Source: an uncultured Pirellula sp. (GTDB lineage: Bacteria; Planctomycetota; Planctomycetia; Pirellulales; Pirellulaceae). Taken from it: DNA of 64,000 bases. Shown piece after piece: positions 1 through 7,421 of this stretch. Numbering within the stretch: the first letter of the stretch is position 1; every line of letters starts with the position of its first letter. Under the pieces are notes generated by a model. That model was not told the origin of the DNA, ran no database searches, and was given only the letters and a program-made list of their open reading frames with translations. Where the stretch lies: the NCBI GenBank assembly GCA_903892355.1, contig CAITIE010000091.1:310001-374000 (forward strand). Reading direction: 5' to 3'. The position numbers and the translations under genes are program-made.

Positions 1-2
1 GG

Positions 3-125
3 GGCACCATCGAAACCATCGAAACCCCCTCGAAAGGTACTTTTGGAGGTTTTGAAGGTGGTGCCCTAGCGGGTGTAGAAATTCTCAGAGGTGACGATGG
101 GCGGGTGCGCGGGGTGATCGAATGA
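3..125 (+). CDS. C-terminal tail of an unidentified element 1 protein (partial at window edge), possibly a primase/helicase
   Basis: The frame is open from the window edge to a TGA at 123-125. It encodes a tail rich in Gly, Thr and Glu (…TPSKGTFGGFEGG…). Similar 'KGTFGGF'-like tails occur on replication proteins of mobile elements, and it sits just upstream of a TubC_N-like gene, so a primase or helicase C-terminus is a guess. Its stop overlaps the ATG of the next gene (ATGA), which points to translational coupling. Only about 40 residues are visible, so function cannot be assigned from sequence. Confidence 0.5.
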   Translation, partial: GTIETIETPSKGTFGGFEGGALAGVEILRGDDGRVRGVIE

Positions 126-547
126 CCTCGGCGAAGGCGTTCTATCGGGAGTTGAGTGCCCTGGGGGTGGTGTTATCGATCGATGATCGAGGCCGATTAT
201 TGTTTGATGCCCCAAAGGGCGTGATGACCGATGAGCTGATGATCGGGATCCGATCCCATCGTGAGGAGCTGGTGGCGATCGTGGAGCGGATTGATGAGCG
301 TGCTGCGATCATGGAGCATGATGCCGGAATCCCCCGATCCGATGCGGAGCGGATGGCAAGGATGGAGGTGATTGACGACACTCCCAAGCCCATGCCCCGA
401 GGGGTTATCTGCCCGTGGTGCCGAGGGAATCTACTGATCGATGCCCTGGGTGGGCTGAAATGCTTGGACTGCTGGCGGTTGGCTTGGGTTAGCGTGCCCG
501 GTGCGATCGTGCGAGCCGATGCCCAGAAAATCGACCTCGGCATTTAG
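122..547 (+). CDS. TubC_N docking-domain-like protein with C-terminal zinc ribbon
   Basis: 141 residues. Residues about 5-55 fit the TubC N-terminal docking-domain pattern: an L-x2-L-x2-G-V-x-L start, then DGR-L, an APKG turn, 'LTxEL'-like helix and a final ELV-x-I helix. The domain was first described at the ends of NRPS/PKS proteins, but stand-alone relatives are common in mobile elements. Residues about 95-118 carry CPWC and CLDC, a probable zinc ribbon. The start ATG overlaps the upstream stop, implying one operon. A role in protein-protein docking of the replication machinery is inferred; no catalytic motif is visible. Confidence 0.65.
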   Translation: MTSAKAFYRELSALGVVLSIDDRGRLLFDAPKGVMTDELMIGIRSHREELVAIVERIDERAAIMEHDAGIPRSDAERMARMEVIDDTPKPMPRGVICPWCRGNLLIDALGGLKCLDCWRLAWVSVPGAIVRADAQKIDLGI

Positions 548-609
548 CGTGAGGTTGACGATCGAGAGGTGGGCTGATGTTTGGATCGATCAGGTTTTGA
601 GCGATTCAG

Positions 610-644
610 AAAGCGTTTTGCAGCGTTTTAGGGAAAGCGTTGCA
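610..644 (+). repeat. Short iteron-like repeats upstream of integrase 1
   Basis: The motif AAAGCGTT…TGCA occurs at 610-622 and 634-644, with a related GCAGCGTTTTA between them at 620-630. This lies in the 223-bp gap between the TubC_N-like gene and the integrase. It may be an operator or a recombination accessory site. Nothing else is clear in the gap. Confidence 0.4.
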
Positions 645-770
645 TCGTGATGCCGATAGAGGGTATGGTGATGGTTCCACGGCTAGGAAATCATGAGCCG
701 AAAACTGGATACCCATGCCAGCTGCCGTGGATTTTGTTTCTTCATGGGTTCAACGTATGGGAGTTGAGTG

Positions 771-2168
771 ATGGCTGATTTGAGTCGAGAGAGTGGGCGT
801 GATTCTTGGAAGTTGAGATGGTACGGTTCTGATGGTCGGCGGAAGTCGATGCGATTGGGATCGATGCCCAAGAAAACGGCGGAGCAATTCCGAACGAAGT
901 TTGAAGAGCTGCTCGGTGTGCGGCACGGTGGCGGTTCGTTGCCCTTGGAACTGAGCGAGTGGATTGATAACAAGCTGAGCAAGGAGCTGCGGGAAAAACT
1001 GGCATTGGCTGGATTGATCGAGAGCCAAAAGCGTTTAACGGTTGCGAAATTCTGTGATGAGTTTCGAGCGAGTCGAACAAAGGTTGCTGCGGCAACGGCG
1101 GTTCGGGATCGTCAGGTGAGTGACTTGCTGATTGAGTATTTTGGTGCCGATCGTCCCTTGGAGTCGATCACTGCCCGAGATGGCGAAGCGTGGCAACAAT
1201 GGCTCTCGGAGAAAGGGAACAAGCGAGACAAGGCACGTCGATCCCTCGGCGATAACACGGTGCGGCGGAGAACGGGCGTTGCTCGTCAGATGTTCAACAA
1301 AGCGATCAAGTGGAATCTGATCAAGGAAAACCCGTTTTCGGATTTGTCGGTGACGGTGCTTGAGAATAGGGCTCGTCAGGTGTTTGTGAGCTGGGCTGAT
1401 ATTATCAAGGTGATCGAGAAAGCCCCATCGGCCGAATGGAGAGCGTTGATTGCGTTTGTGAGGTTGACCGGGTGCCGAGTCCCCTCGGAGCTGGTTGGGT
1501 TGACCTGGGCAGATGTGGATTTGATCACCAAGCGAATCGTGATCCGATCCCCGAAAACTGCTCATCGTGGCGGAAAACATGCGATGCGATCGTGCCCCAT
1601 ATTCCCCGAGTTGTTCCCGTATTTGCAGGAATTGGCGGATGCTGTGGGCCCTGGGGTGGATGTTCCGATGAGTGCGCCATTGTTCCCGATGGCTCGAAAC
1701 CCGAAGGTGAATTTGAGAACGGGGTTATCTAAGATGATCGTGCGAGCCGGCCTGACCGTATGGGATAAGCTGTTCGTGAATCTGCGATCGAGTCGTCAAA
1801 CTGAGCTGCTTGCCGTTTACCCCGTCGCCGATGTGTGTGCATGGCTCGGCAATAGCCCAGCGGTGGCGGCCCAGTTCTATGCTCAAGCAAGAACTGATGT
1901 TGCTGATCGAGCTGCGAGCGAGTCGATTTTACCGGGGCCTATAGCGGGGCCCATAAGTGACAAAATGGGGCCTAAAACGGGGCCGATCACTACCCATCAG
2001 AGGGGTAGCGGTAGTCGTTCAGACAATAAAAAAACCCAAGGAAATCATTGGGAAAACAAGGTTCCCGATGCCTTGGGTGGTGATGCTGATGGAGTCCATC
2101 AGTGGGCGAAGAGGGACTCGATAAACCTACGGATTCACAGGGAAAACAACATATCGACAAGGAGTTAG
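771..2168 (+). CDS. Tyrosine recombinase (integrase) of element 1
   Basis: 465 residues; an in-frame GTG at 768 directly precedes the ATG at 771. It has an N-terminal arm-binding region, a SAM-like core-binding domain (about 85-190), and a catalytic domain with an Arg in LTGCRVPSEL, a Lys region near SPKTAHRGGK, LRSS in box II and a tyrosine in AAQFYAQ. These fit the phage-integrase family. The last 80 residues are low-complexity and are encoded by repeat and terminator DNA; the frame crosses the tRNA-derived att copy at 2103-2121 and stops inside element 2, so the C-terminus is a hybrid created by integration. It should catalyse integration and excision at tRNA-Val. Confidence 0.85.
   Translation: MADLSRESGRDSWKLRWYGSDGRRKSMRLGSMPKKTAEQFRTKFEELLGVRHGGGSLPLELSEWIDNKLSKELREKLALAGLIESQKRLTVAKFCDEFRASRTKVAAATAVRDRQVSDLLIEYFGADRPLESITARDGEAWQQWLSEKGNKRDKARRSLGDNTVRRRTGVARQMFNKAIKWNLIKENPFSDLSVTVLENRARQVFVSWADIIKVIEKAPSAEWRALIAFVRLTGCRVPSELVGLTWADVDLITKRIVIRSPKTAHRGGKHAMRSCPIFPELFPYLQELADAVGPGVDVPMSAPLFPMARNPKVNLRTGLSKMIVRAGLTVWDKLFVNLRSSRQTELLAVYPVADVCAWLGNSPAVAAQFYAQARTDVADRAASESILPGPIAGPISDKMGPKTGPITTHQRGSGSRSDNKKTQGNHWENKVPDALGGDADGVHQWAKRDSINLRIHRENNISTRS
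1934..1984 (+). repeat. Paired GGGGCC repeats inside integrase 1 (probable arm-type sites)
   Basis: GGGGCC occurs at 1934, 1946, 1967 and 1979, giving 12-, 21- and 12-bp spacing. The block lies about 120 bp inside the att copy at 2103. Its position matches the paired GTTAGCCC repeats near the right att of element 2. They are probably integrase arm-binding sites; the protein they encode in frame (Gly-Pro rich) looks like a by-product. Confidence 0.45.
2028..2077 (-). terminator. Minus-strand Rho-independent terminator inside the integrase 1 gene
   Basis: On the minus strand CCCAAGG (complement of 2071-2077) pairs with CCTTGGG (complement of 2035-2041) and is followed by seven Ts (A-run at 2028-2034). 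A smaller hairpin lies in the loop (2051-2067). It sits just downstream of the tRNA 3'-end copy at 2103 and would terminate tRNA-Val transcription if element 1 alone occupied the site. Confidence 0.6.
2103..2121 (-). repeat. Attachment site copy (attL of element 2 / attR of element 1)
   Basis: tgggcgaagagggactcga is identical to 11661-11679, which is the discriminator, the 3' acceptor strand and part of the T arm of tRNA-Val. The 19-bp direct repeat defines the left boundary of element 2 and the right boundary of element 1. Confidence 0.85.
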
Positions 2169-2187
2169 CCCCAAAGTTAGCCCTATT
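2163..2187 (+). repeat. Arm-type repeat, left copy (element 2)
   Basis: A 25-bp stretch with two GTTAGCCC units 11-12 bp apart. It is identical to 11502-11526, 135 bp inside the right att. It lies 42 bp inside the left att. Paired repeats inside both ends of an integrated element fit integrase arm-binding sites. Confidence 0.6.
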
Positions 2188-2519
2188 TGACATACAAGGC
2201 CTTTGGAAGTCGCTCGAGGACAAGGAGAAGATCGCAACGCTGCTCCTAATCGCCAAGCTCAAGGACGGGACAGTAAGTCTTTCCGAAACTGTTTCGAAGT
2301 CGGAAGGCTCAAAGGCCTAGGGTACAATATGCCCCACGGTCAACGGGTCCCGTTGGAAGGTTTCAAGAGCATGGGGTTGGAATCATCCCACAGAGTCACA
2401 GAGAAGTTCCTTCTGTCTGGAGCTGTGGGGAAGGGGGAATCTGGCAACCGTTCGTCACACGATCGTTCGCACCCCTTCCTTAAAGAAAGTCAGCAAATGA
2501 AATTCAAGGAGTTTTTGCA
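2169..2519. other. Non-coding left end of element 2
   Basis: No convincing gene. A short open frame from 2102 to 2320 begins in the att site and continues through the arm repeat, but it looks like att-derived read-through. The stretch holds a near-consensus -10 hexamer (TACAAT at 2323-2328) without a clear -35, a perfect 15-bp palindrome (2341-2355, CAACGGG T CCCGTTG), and the AAGGAG ribosome binding site (2506-2511) of the next gene. Confidence 0.5.
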
Positions 2520-2951
2520 ATGGTCGGAATAGGTGGTCGCTCGGGAGGGGATCGAAGCCTCGGAGAGGATTCTTCTATCGAGGACGGGCTTCCCAAAAAG
2601 CCTAAGCTTTCGGCAAAGGTTTCCAAAAAATGGGACCAGTTGCTTGAGCAACTCCCGCAAAAAGCACTCCGGAAGATCGACGCTCACGAGCTTAAGCTTT
2701 TGGCCGAGCTGCTCGCTCACAGCGATTCACTGGCCGAGGTCGTTCGCAAAGATCCAGGGGACCACGCCTCGGGCCGGCTCTTCTTGAATTATTGCGATAG
2801 GATCCATCGCCTATCGGCAAGCTTTGGACTCAATCCAGGCGATCGAAAGAGACTCTCTCTCGCAGTTCAAGCAGAGGAGGACGATCCTTTTCAAATATGG
2901 CTAAAGGATGCAACTAGCTACATGGAAACTCGACTAAAGCCACAGGAATAA
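2520..2951 (+). CDS. Phage terminase small subunit-like protein (P27 family)
   Basis: 143 residues. AAGGAG lies 8 nt before the ATG. After a charged N-terminal 30 residues, it follows the P27/Terminase_4 pattern: KPKLSAKVSKKWDQLL helix, an acidic turn, a long helix with L-x2-L, and the C-terminal signature RIHRLSASFGLNPGDRKRL, close to the usual 'FGLTPxDRxRL'. Small terminases recognise the pac or cos site and load the large subunit. No large terminase lies in this element, so it may redirect a helper phage's packaging, as TerS of phage satellites does. Alternatively it could be a remnant of a degraded prophage. Confidence 0.65.
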   Translation: MVGIGGRSGGDRSLGEDSSIEDGLPKKPKLSAKVSKKWDQLLEQLPQKALRKIDAHELKLLAELLAHSDSLAEVVRKDPGDHASGRLFLNYCDRIHRLSASFGLNPGDRKRLSLAVQAEEDDPFQIWLKDATSYMETRLKPQE

Positions 2952-3003
2952 AGTATCGGGGTTGTATTTTAGAAAACGGGTAGCGATCTGATCCATCGCG
3001 AAT

Positions 3004-3065
3004 GCTTGCCGGCTCTGGGGACGCCTTACTCCTCGGGGCCGGTAAGCAACCCCAGAAAGTAAGGC
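3004..3065 (+). promoter_or_regulatory. Interleaved inverted repeats before the 307-residue gene
   Basis: Three arms are followed in the same order by their complements: 3004-3013 pairs with 3038-3047 (10 bp, one G-U), 3014-3020 with 3050-3056 (7 bp) and 3023-3030 with 3058-3065 (8 bp). The order A B C A' B' C' cannot fold as one nested hairpin; it gives a pseudoknot or mutually exclusive stems. The last arm includes the purine-rich sequence directly before the ATG at 3068. Confidence 0.6.
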
Positions 3066-3067
3066 AC

Positions 3068-3991
3068 ATGAAAAAGAAACAATCCAAGAAATCGGAGATC
3101 CCTTTGGATCCCGTTGCCACGATCTACGACAAAGTTTTCTATCTGTTGCGTTACTTATGGACGATGGCTCCGCAAAGACTCGCCCCCCCAATCGCTTACG
3201 AGACGGATTCTGACGGAGAGTTACTGGATACAAAGGCTACAGTCGATCATTGTTGGAAAGAGTTTGATCGCTTTATGAATCTCTATCTCAAGACGTTTCA
3301 GGCCTTCACTCCGATCCTCCAAGAAATCCGAAGCTTGCGACAAGATCCTATCGTCTGCGAATCAGTCTTTCGTACTTTCGCCGATAAGCAAAGAGAATCC
3401 GCAAGCCTCGACGAGGCGATCGAGTTTGTCGAGAAAGGGTTTAAGCTTTTCAGGCGATTAATCGAGGAGGGAGGGGTAGCCGAAGTAAGGACGGAGGAAG
3501 TTTTCTATCGCCAAGTTGGGGTATGTAGTCGGATCTGGAACCAGCACGATTACGACTTGTTAGAGATTAAGGATCTCGAATCTGGTTTAAAGTGGGAGCT
3601 TGCGACAATCGAGAATCGGCGAAATCCAATTCAATCAACTTCCAGTTCATCTCAACAAAGATCTTTATCAAAGAAAAAGTCCTTAAAGGAGCGATCAAAT
3701 AGGGAGCTTTTGATTGCGATACTTTTGGATCATCATCGATACAAACATCCCTCGGGGACTCTCAATCAAAATCCAATCTCAACAAAGGAGGCAATCCAAA
3801 AACTTGGGAAAAGCTCTGGGACCTTGAGTAGGACTTGGAAGGAAATACGGACGGGACTCGATTACGAAAAATACTGTCGGCTTTGTGGCAAATACTCAAC
3901 CTTAGAAGACTTTCTTCGAATGATCGATTCCAAGGAAGGTTATCTCGAACGAACAAACAACCAGGAAGCTATTGATTACTCGGAAGAGTAG
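3068..3991 (+). CDS. Unknown 307-residue element protein
   Basis: Not recognised. The ATG at 3068 (MKKKQSKK) is preferred over one at 3002 because the 3002 start would translate the structured leader. The protein is charged and mostly helical, with aromatic residues in the first half. A Ser/Lys-rich linker (about 190-210) leads to a C-terminal part with ISTKEAIQKLGKSSGTLSRT, which could be a winged-helix segment, and a CRLCGKYSTLEDF stretch with a single CxxC. It lies between the terminase-like gene and the AlpA-like gene. A DNA-binding or packaging role is possible but unsupported by a named family. Confidence 0.55.
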   Translation: MKKKQSKKSEIPLDPVATIYDKVFYLLRYLWTMAPQRLAPPIAYETDSDGELLDTKATVDHCWKEFDRFMNLYLKTFQAFTPILQEIRSLRQDPIVCESVFRTFADKQRESASLDEAIEFVEKGFKLFRRLIEEGGVAEVRTEEVFYRQVGVCSRIWNQHDYDLLEIKDLESGLKWELATIENRRNPIQSTSSSSQQRSLSKKKSLKERSNRELLIAILLDHHRYKHPSGTLNQNPISTKEAIQKLGKSSGTLSRTWKEIRTGLDYEKYCRLCGKYSTLEDFLRMIDSKEGYLERTNNQEAIDYSEE

Positions 3992-4192
3992 GCGTTTCGG
4001 TTTCATGTTTCATTAGAGCTTTGTGAAACGTGTCGAATTTTCTTTTTGTGCTATTCCCTGACTTTTTCTGGCTTTTCCTGTCCTGTCGGCTCCACTTCAC
4101 CCAAAAAACTGAAACGGCAACTCCATAGGTGTAGGCCAAAGCGAAACGGTCGCCAAGGCCTTGAATCACTTCTTTGATATGGAGGTTGCCGT

Positions 4193-4408
4193 ATGGCAAG
4201 CCAACACGAAACCGGGGAGCAGTTGCTTACGAAGCGACAGCTTGCCCAAAAGCTCCAAGTATCGATGCGATCCATCGATCGACGAATTAGCCAAGGGGAG
4301 TTTCCTCGAGGCTTGAAGGTGGGAAGCTCTGTCCGTTGGAGGTCGTCGATTATCGACGCTTGGATCTCCTCGAATTGTCCGGCTGAAAAGAAGGGAGGTC
4401 GTCGCTAA
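4193..4408 (+). CDS. AlpA/excisionase-like helix-turn-helix protein
   Basis: 71 residues. GGAGG lies 7 nt before the ATG. The core LLTKRQLAQKLQVSMRSIDRRI…FPRGLKVGSSVRWRSSIIDAWI is a typical MerR-like winged helix of the AlpA/helix-turn-helix 17 group: helix, turn, recognition helix, then a wing with RW and a closing W helix. Such proteins act as excisionases or transcription activators of integrative elements. Its stop codon overlaps the next start (TAATG), suggesting coupled translation. The 201-bp gap upstream holds a pyrimidine-rich tract and two GAAACGG repeats (near 4108 and 4143), possible binding sites. Confidence 0.75.
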   Translation: MASQHETGEQLLTKRQLAQKLQVSMRSIDRRISQGEFPRGLKVGSSVRWRSSIIDAWISSNCPAEKKGGRR

Positions 4409-4818
4409 TGTCACGGCAACCAAGCTTGAAGTTTGTCGATCCCGAGACGATCGACTTGTCGGACAAGCGATGCGATCTCCGAGGCCTTACAGCTGAGGAA
4501 GGAGCGAAAAAATTCTACGCTTTCCTTTGCGAGATCGCGGAGCTTATCGGGACAGCTGCTCCAATTATCTATCCCCCAGGATCTCGGGAAGAGGCCGGCG
4601 ATAATTGGTGGGTCATCTGGGAAGACTGTCCTTGGCCGGAGTGGTCGCTCACGGGAGGGGGTTGGTCAAAAGGTCCTCTTGCCGGCTGGGAGTCGCTTCG
4701 AAACGGGGTCCACTATCCCAAGCCGGAGTTGGGACCGTTCTTCCAACAGGATCATTCCGGTCCTTGGTATATCCAGCCGTACTGGGGCTTCGATGCGATC
4801 TTCTGGGCTAACAGCTGA
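4408..4818 (+). CDS. Unknown protein, 136 residues, possibly truncated by an in-frame TGA
   Basis: Not recognised. The ATG overlaps the stop of the AlpA-like gene. It is rich in Trp and aromatic residues (NWWVIWEDCPWPEW; WYIQPYWGFDAIFWANS), which suggests a compact globular fold. The frame stops at TGA 4816-4818, but the same frame continues open to 4983 with a convincing cysteine/histidine pattern (see the next feature). The annotated protein may therefore lack its original C-terminal zinc-binding tail. Confidence 0.6.
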   Translation: MSRQPSLKFVDPETIDLSDKRCDLRGLTAEEGAKKFYAFLCEIAELIGTAAPIIYPPGSREEAGDNWWVIWEDCPWPEWSLTGGGWSKGPLAGWESLRNGVHYPKPELGPFFQQDHSGPWYIQPYWGFDAIFWANS

Positions 4819-4983
4819 AGAGATCCGGACTCCTGCGAGATCTGTAGCTCGTCGGAATGCTCCAAGCACTTAATCGATGGCGAAGAGGCTCTTCGCTGCG
4901 ATCGTCACGCTGTCGGCATATCGAAGGCAGCTGAAAACACATACTGGCAAAGACGCTCTTTGCCGAATCAAGAATCGTTTTAA
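4819..4983 (+). pseudogene. In-frame zinc-knuckle-like tail after the TGA of the 136-residue gene
   Basis: Read in the frame of the upstream gene, this segment encodes CEIC, then C, then CDRH (pattern C-x2-C-x4-C…C-x2-H, with SKHLIDGEEALRC between) and ends at TAA 4981-4983. It has no ATG, GTG or TTG start of its own in a useful place. It is either the lost C-terminus of the preceding gene after a nonsense mutation or a read-through tail. There is no visible selenocysteine insertion element. Confidence 0.5.
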
Positions 4984-4990
4984 TCTAGGG
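4946..4990 (+). promoter_or_regulatory. Hairpin plus 20-nt leader motif, copy 1
   Basis: A 7-bp hairpin (4946-4952 with 4958-4964) is followed by AAGAATCGTTTTAATCTAGG at 4971-4990, just before the ATG at 4997. The same motif (one base different) follows a hairpin before the prim-pol start at 5478. The duplication in front of two starts suggests a shared translation or RNA-processing signal. Confidence 0.55.
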
Positions 4991-4996
4991 TCAATC

Positions 4997-5368
4997 ATGA
5001 ACAATGAATTTTCATTCACAGTATCAAAAAGCTCAGGCGTTCCGGTTGGGACTTATAACGCTGTCTTCGAAGGAATCGAATCCTTTACCGAAAACTCAGA
5101 CAAATACGGTGAGGGGTTGTGTCTTAAGTTCCGGATCCTTTCCGGAGAACACAAGGGGGAAGAGGCCTCGAGGATCGTCTCGAAGCCGAGGAAATTCTCC
5201 GCCAAGACGTTCCTCTTCAAGTTCGCGAAGGCTATAGCTGGTCGAGATCTTGAAGACGGGGAGGCCTTCAGCTTCAAGGACCACTTCGGGGTCAAGGGAA
5301 TGATCATCGTCGAAGCGACAGAAGGCGGATCAACTCGAGTCGGTAACTTCCTTCGAGCTGCGGAATAG
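4997..5368 (+). CDS. Small phage/mobile-element protein, DUF669-like (possible ssDNA-binding role)
   Basis: 123 residues. The ATG at 4997 follows the conserved leader motif; an upstream in-frame ATG at 4877 would read through the leader hairpin and is less likely. The sequence follows a pattern common in planctomycete and phage replication modules: PVGTYNAVFEGIESF, YGEGLCLKFRIL, GEHKGEEASRI, then a GRDLEDGEAF turn and IIVEATEGG-TRV. This all-beta layout resembles DUF669-type proteins placed beside recombination and replication genes. ssDNA binding is inferred from neighbourhood (it directly precedes the prim-pol/helicase), not shown by a motif. Confidence 0.6.
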   Translation: MNNEFSFTVSKSSGVPVGTYNAVFEGIESFTENSDKYGEGLCLKFRILSGEHKGEEASRIVSKPRKFSAKTFLFKFAKAIAGRDLEDGEAFSFKDHFGVKGMIIVEATEGGSTRVGNFLRAAE

Positions 5369-5401
5369 CAATCGATCACGGACTTCGACTCCGTGAATGC
5401 A

Positions 5402-5461
5402 AGAGGCCTCGGGAGCTGTATCTCTCGAGGCCTCTCTTTTCAAGAACCGTTTTAATCTAGG
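5402..5461 (+). promoter_or_regulatory. Terminator-like hairpin plus 20-nt leader motif, copy 2
   Basis: AGAGGCCTCG (5402-5411) pairs perfectly with 5426-5435 and is followed by CTTTT, resembling a Rho-independent terminator or attenuator for the preceding gene. A smaller hairpin (CACGGA/TCCGTG) lies just upstream. AAGAACCGTTTTAATCTAGG then follows at about 5442-5461, 16 nt before the prim-pol ATG at 5478. Confidence 0.6.
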
Positions 5462-5477
5462 CAATCGGACGCTTTCA

Positions 5478-7418
5478 ATGATACCAACAAACTCGACTGT
5501 AGACCACGTTCTTGGGTACGCTTCCAAGGGTTGGAAGCCTTATCCCGTACAACCCCCAAAAGGGAAAGCTTGTTCCTGCAAGAAGGGAATCAATTGTCCG
5601 GATCCCGGTAAGCATCCGTTCCACGATCTCGGAGGGTTGTCTTCAGCGACAACGGATTCCCAACAGCTGAAAACGATCTTTGCCAATTCCGAGGCCTCGA
5701 TCGGGCTTCGCTGCGATGGCTTTTGGGTTCTTGATGTCGATGGCGAAAAGGGACTCGCGGACCTCTCCCAGCTGATCGCGGAGAACGGGGAGCTTCCAAG
5801 AACACCTACAGCGACAACAGGCGGAGGGGGCCGGCATTACCTATTCAAGACCGATCGACGGGTCGCGAAGAATGCAACCAAGGTCCAAGGCCTATCGATC
5901 GACATTAGGACCAAGGGAGGAGCAATAGTCGCTCCGCCAAGCCTTCACGCTTCGGGTAATCGATACGAATGGCTGATCGCTCCGGACGATTGTGAACTAG
6001 CCAAAGCTCCGGAATGGCTGGTCGAGTTTGTGACACAATCCAAGGCAAAAGACGTTGGGGAGTTTGTCTTCGAGGATCTCGATCTTCGTACTGCTCCAGG
6101 TGCAACCGAGGGAAACCGAAACTCCCAACTTTGCCGGCTTGTCGGATCTCACTTGGCGAGGCTTGGCGATACTCCCGATCTCCTTCAACTCGCTACGGAC
6201 TGGGGCCGAAGATGCGATCCTCCCATGAACGATTCAGCAATCGCCAAGACGGTCGCCAATTTGGTCGCCAAAGAGATCGCCAACAAGCAACAAGGCGAAG
6301 ATTTGGAATCCGACGAAGACGAAGAATCAGAGGGGTTTGATCTCGAAGTTACAAGTTTTTCCACAATCGAGGCCAAGCCGGTCGAATGGCTTTGGAAGGG
6401 ACGCTTTGCTCTGGGGAAGATCACGCTCCTTACGGGTGAAGGTGGGGTTGGTAAGTCGATGCTCACTTGTGATATGGCTTCGCGGATCTCTCAAGGGTTG
6501 TTATTTCCCGATGAAGGAGTCGCTCCCTTGGGATCGGTCTTTTTCATCGGTGCAGAGGACGGGGCCGAAGACACGGTAAGGCCGAGGCTTGACGCTGCGG
6601 GAGCGAATGTCGATCGCATTTTTTTGATCCAAGGACCAAGGCGAAAAGGGGAGGCCTTTGCGAGTCCTATCGATCTGTCGCTTCACATGGACAAACTCGA
6701 TCGCCTTCTTTCCGAGCATCCGGACGCCAAGCTTCTAATCATCGATCCGATTATGGATTATCTCGGAGCTGCAACCAACAGCGACAAGGCAACGGACGTT
6801 CGAAGAGTCCTATCGCCCTTGCGATCTCTGGCAGAAAAGCACCAGGTTTCAATCTGTGCGATGAATCACTTGAACAAGCGACAAGGAGGAAGTTCGAAGA
6901 ATCGGTCCTTGGGATCTGGGGCCTTCGTCCAAGTCGCTCGAATTGAATTGAGGGTTGTCGAAGATCCCGATGATACCGATCGACGACTTCTCCTTCCGGT
7001 GAAGAATAACTTGGCAGCTGCTCCCGGCTTGGCGTATCGGATCGAGTCGGCAAGCAATGGCTCAGGCTACTGCGTATGGGAGGAAGGATCGGTCGATATA
7101 TCAATTCACGAAGTCGAGTCGGAGGGAGGGTCGGAGGATCGCTCCGCAATCGACGAAGCTCAGGCTTGGCTATTGAGTTTCCTATCGGAGGGACCGGTTA
7201 AAGCATCCGAAGCGAAACGCAAAGCAAGTTCGGACGGAATATCCGAAAAGACTCTCAAACGGGCGAAGAAGGCCTTGGAGATCATCGCGGAGCAAAAAGA
7301 TCGCTGTTGGTGGTGGAGGCTTCCGGAAAAGTGGAGAAGCCTCGAAGAGGGCGGCAACAACAACCCCCAAGAAGCCGAAGAGGACGACCCCTCCGAGGAG
7401 TCGAGCTTCGTCTTCTGA
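5478..7418 (+). CDS. Bifunctional primase-polymerase / RepA-like helicase
   Basis: 646 residues, start at 5478 after the leader motif. The N-terminal prim-pol domain has the CSC…C…PGKHP cluster (about 32-46), the catalytic DxD in VLDVDGEKG (D86, D88), and the IDIRTKGGAIVAPPSLH strand typical of the family. The C-terminal half is a RecA-fold helicase of the RepA/AAA_25 type: Walker A GEGGVGKS (320-327), Walker B LLIIDPIMDYL, and MNHLNKR near sensor position. An acidic linker separates them. It should prime and unwind element DNA during autonomous replication. A DNA polymerase gene follows after a large hairpin. Confidence 0.88.
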   Translation: MIPTNSTVDHVLGYASKGWKPYPVQPPKGKACSCKKGINCPDPGKHPFHDLGGLSSATTDSQQLKTIFANSEASIGLRCDGFWVLDVDGEKGLADLSQLIAENGELPRTPTATTGGGGRHYLFKTDRRVAKNATKVQGLSIDIRTKGGAIVAPPSLHASGNRYEWLIAPDDCELAKAPEWLVEFVTQSKAKDVGEFVFEDLDLRTAPGATEGNRNSQLCRLVGSHLARLGDTPDLLQLATDWGRRCDPPMNDSAIAKTVANLVAKEIANKQQGEDLESDEDEESEGFDLEVTSFSTIEAKPVEWLWKGRFALGKITLLTGEGGVGKSMLTCDMASRISQGLLFPDEGVAPLGSVFFIGAEDGAEDTVRPRLDAAGANVDRIFLIQGPRRKGEAFASPIDLSLHMDKLDRLLSEHPDAKLLIIDPIMDYLGAATNSDKATDVRRVLSPLRSLAEKHQVSICAMNHLNKRQGGSSKNRSLGSGAFVQVARIELRVVEDPDDTDRRLLLPVKNNLAAAPGLAYRIESASNGSGYCVWEEGSVDISIHEVESEGGSEDRSAIDEAQAWLLSFLSEGPVKASEAKRKASSDGISEKTLKRAKKALEIIAEQKDRCWWWRLPEKWRSLEEGGNNNPQEAEEDDPSEESSFVF

Positions 7419-7421
7419 GGG

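Larger units (their letters stand above)
1..2121 (+). mobile_element. Integrative element 1 (right part only), inserted in tandem at the tRNA-Val site
   Basis: The right-hand part of an integrative element. It contains a primase-like C-terminal tail, a TubC_N-like/zinc-ribbon protein and a tyrosine recombinase gene whose 3' end runs into a 19-bp copy of the tRNA-Val 3' end at 2103-2121. That copy is also the left boundary of element 2, so the two elements are in tandem. The left boundary is outside the window, so size and cargo are unknown. Confidence 0.7.

Noticed and set aside
2102-2320. Small gene at the left end of element 2
   Set aside because: It begins in the att copy and reads through the arm repeat, so its similarity to the integrase 2 tail comes from repeated DNA, not from a protein.
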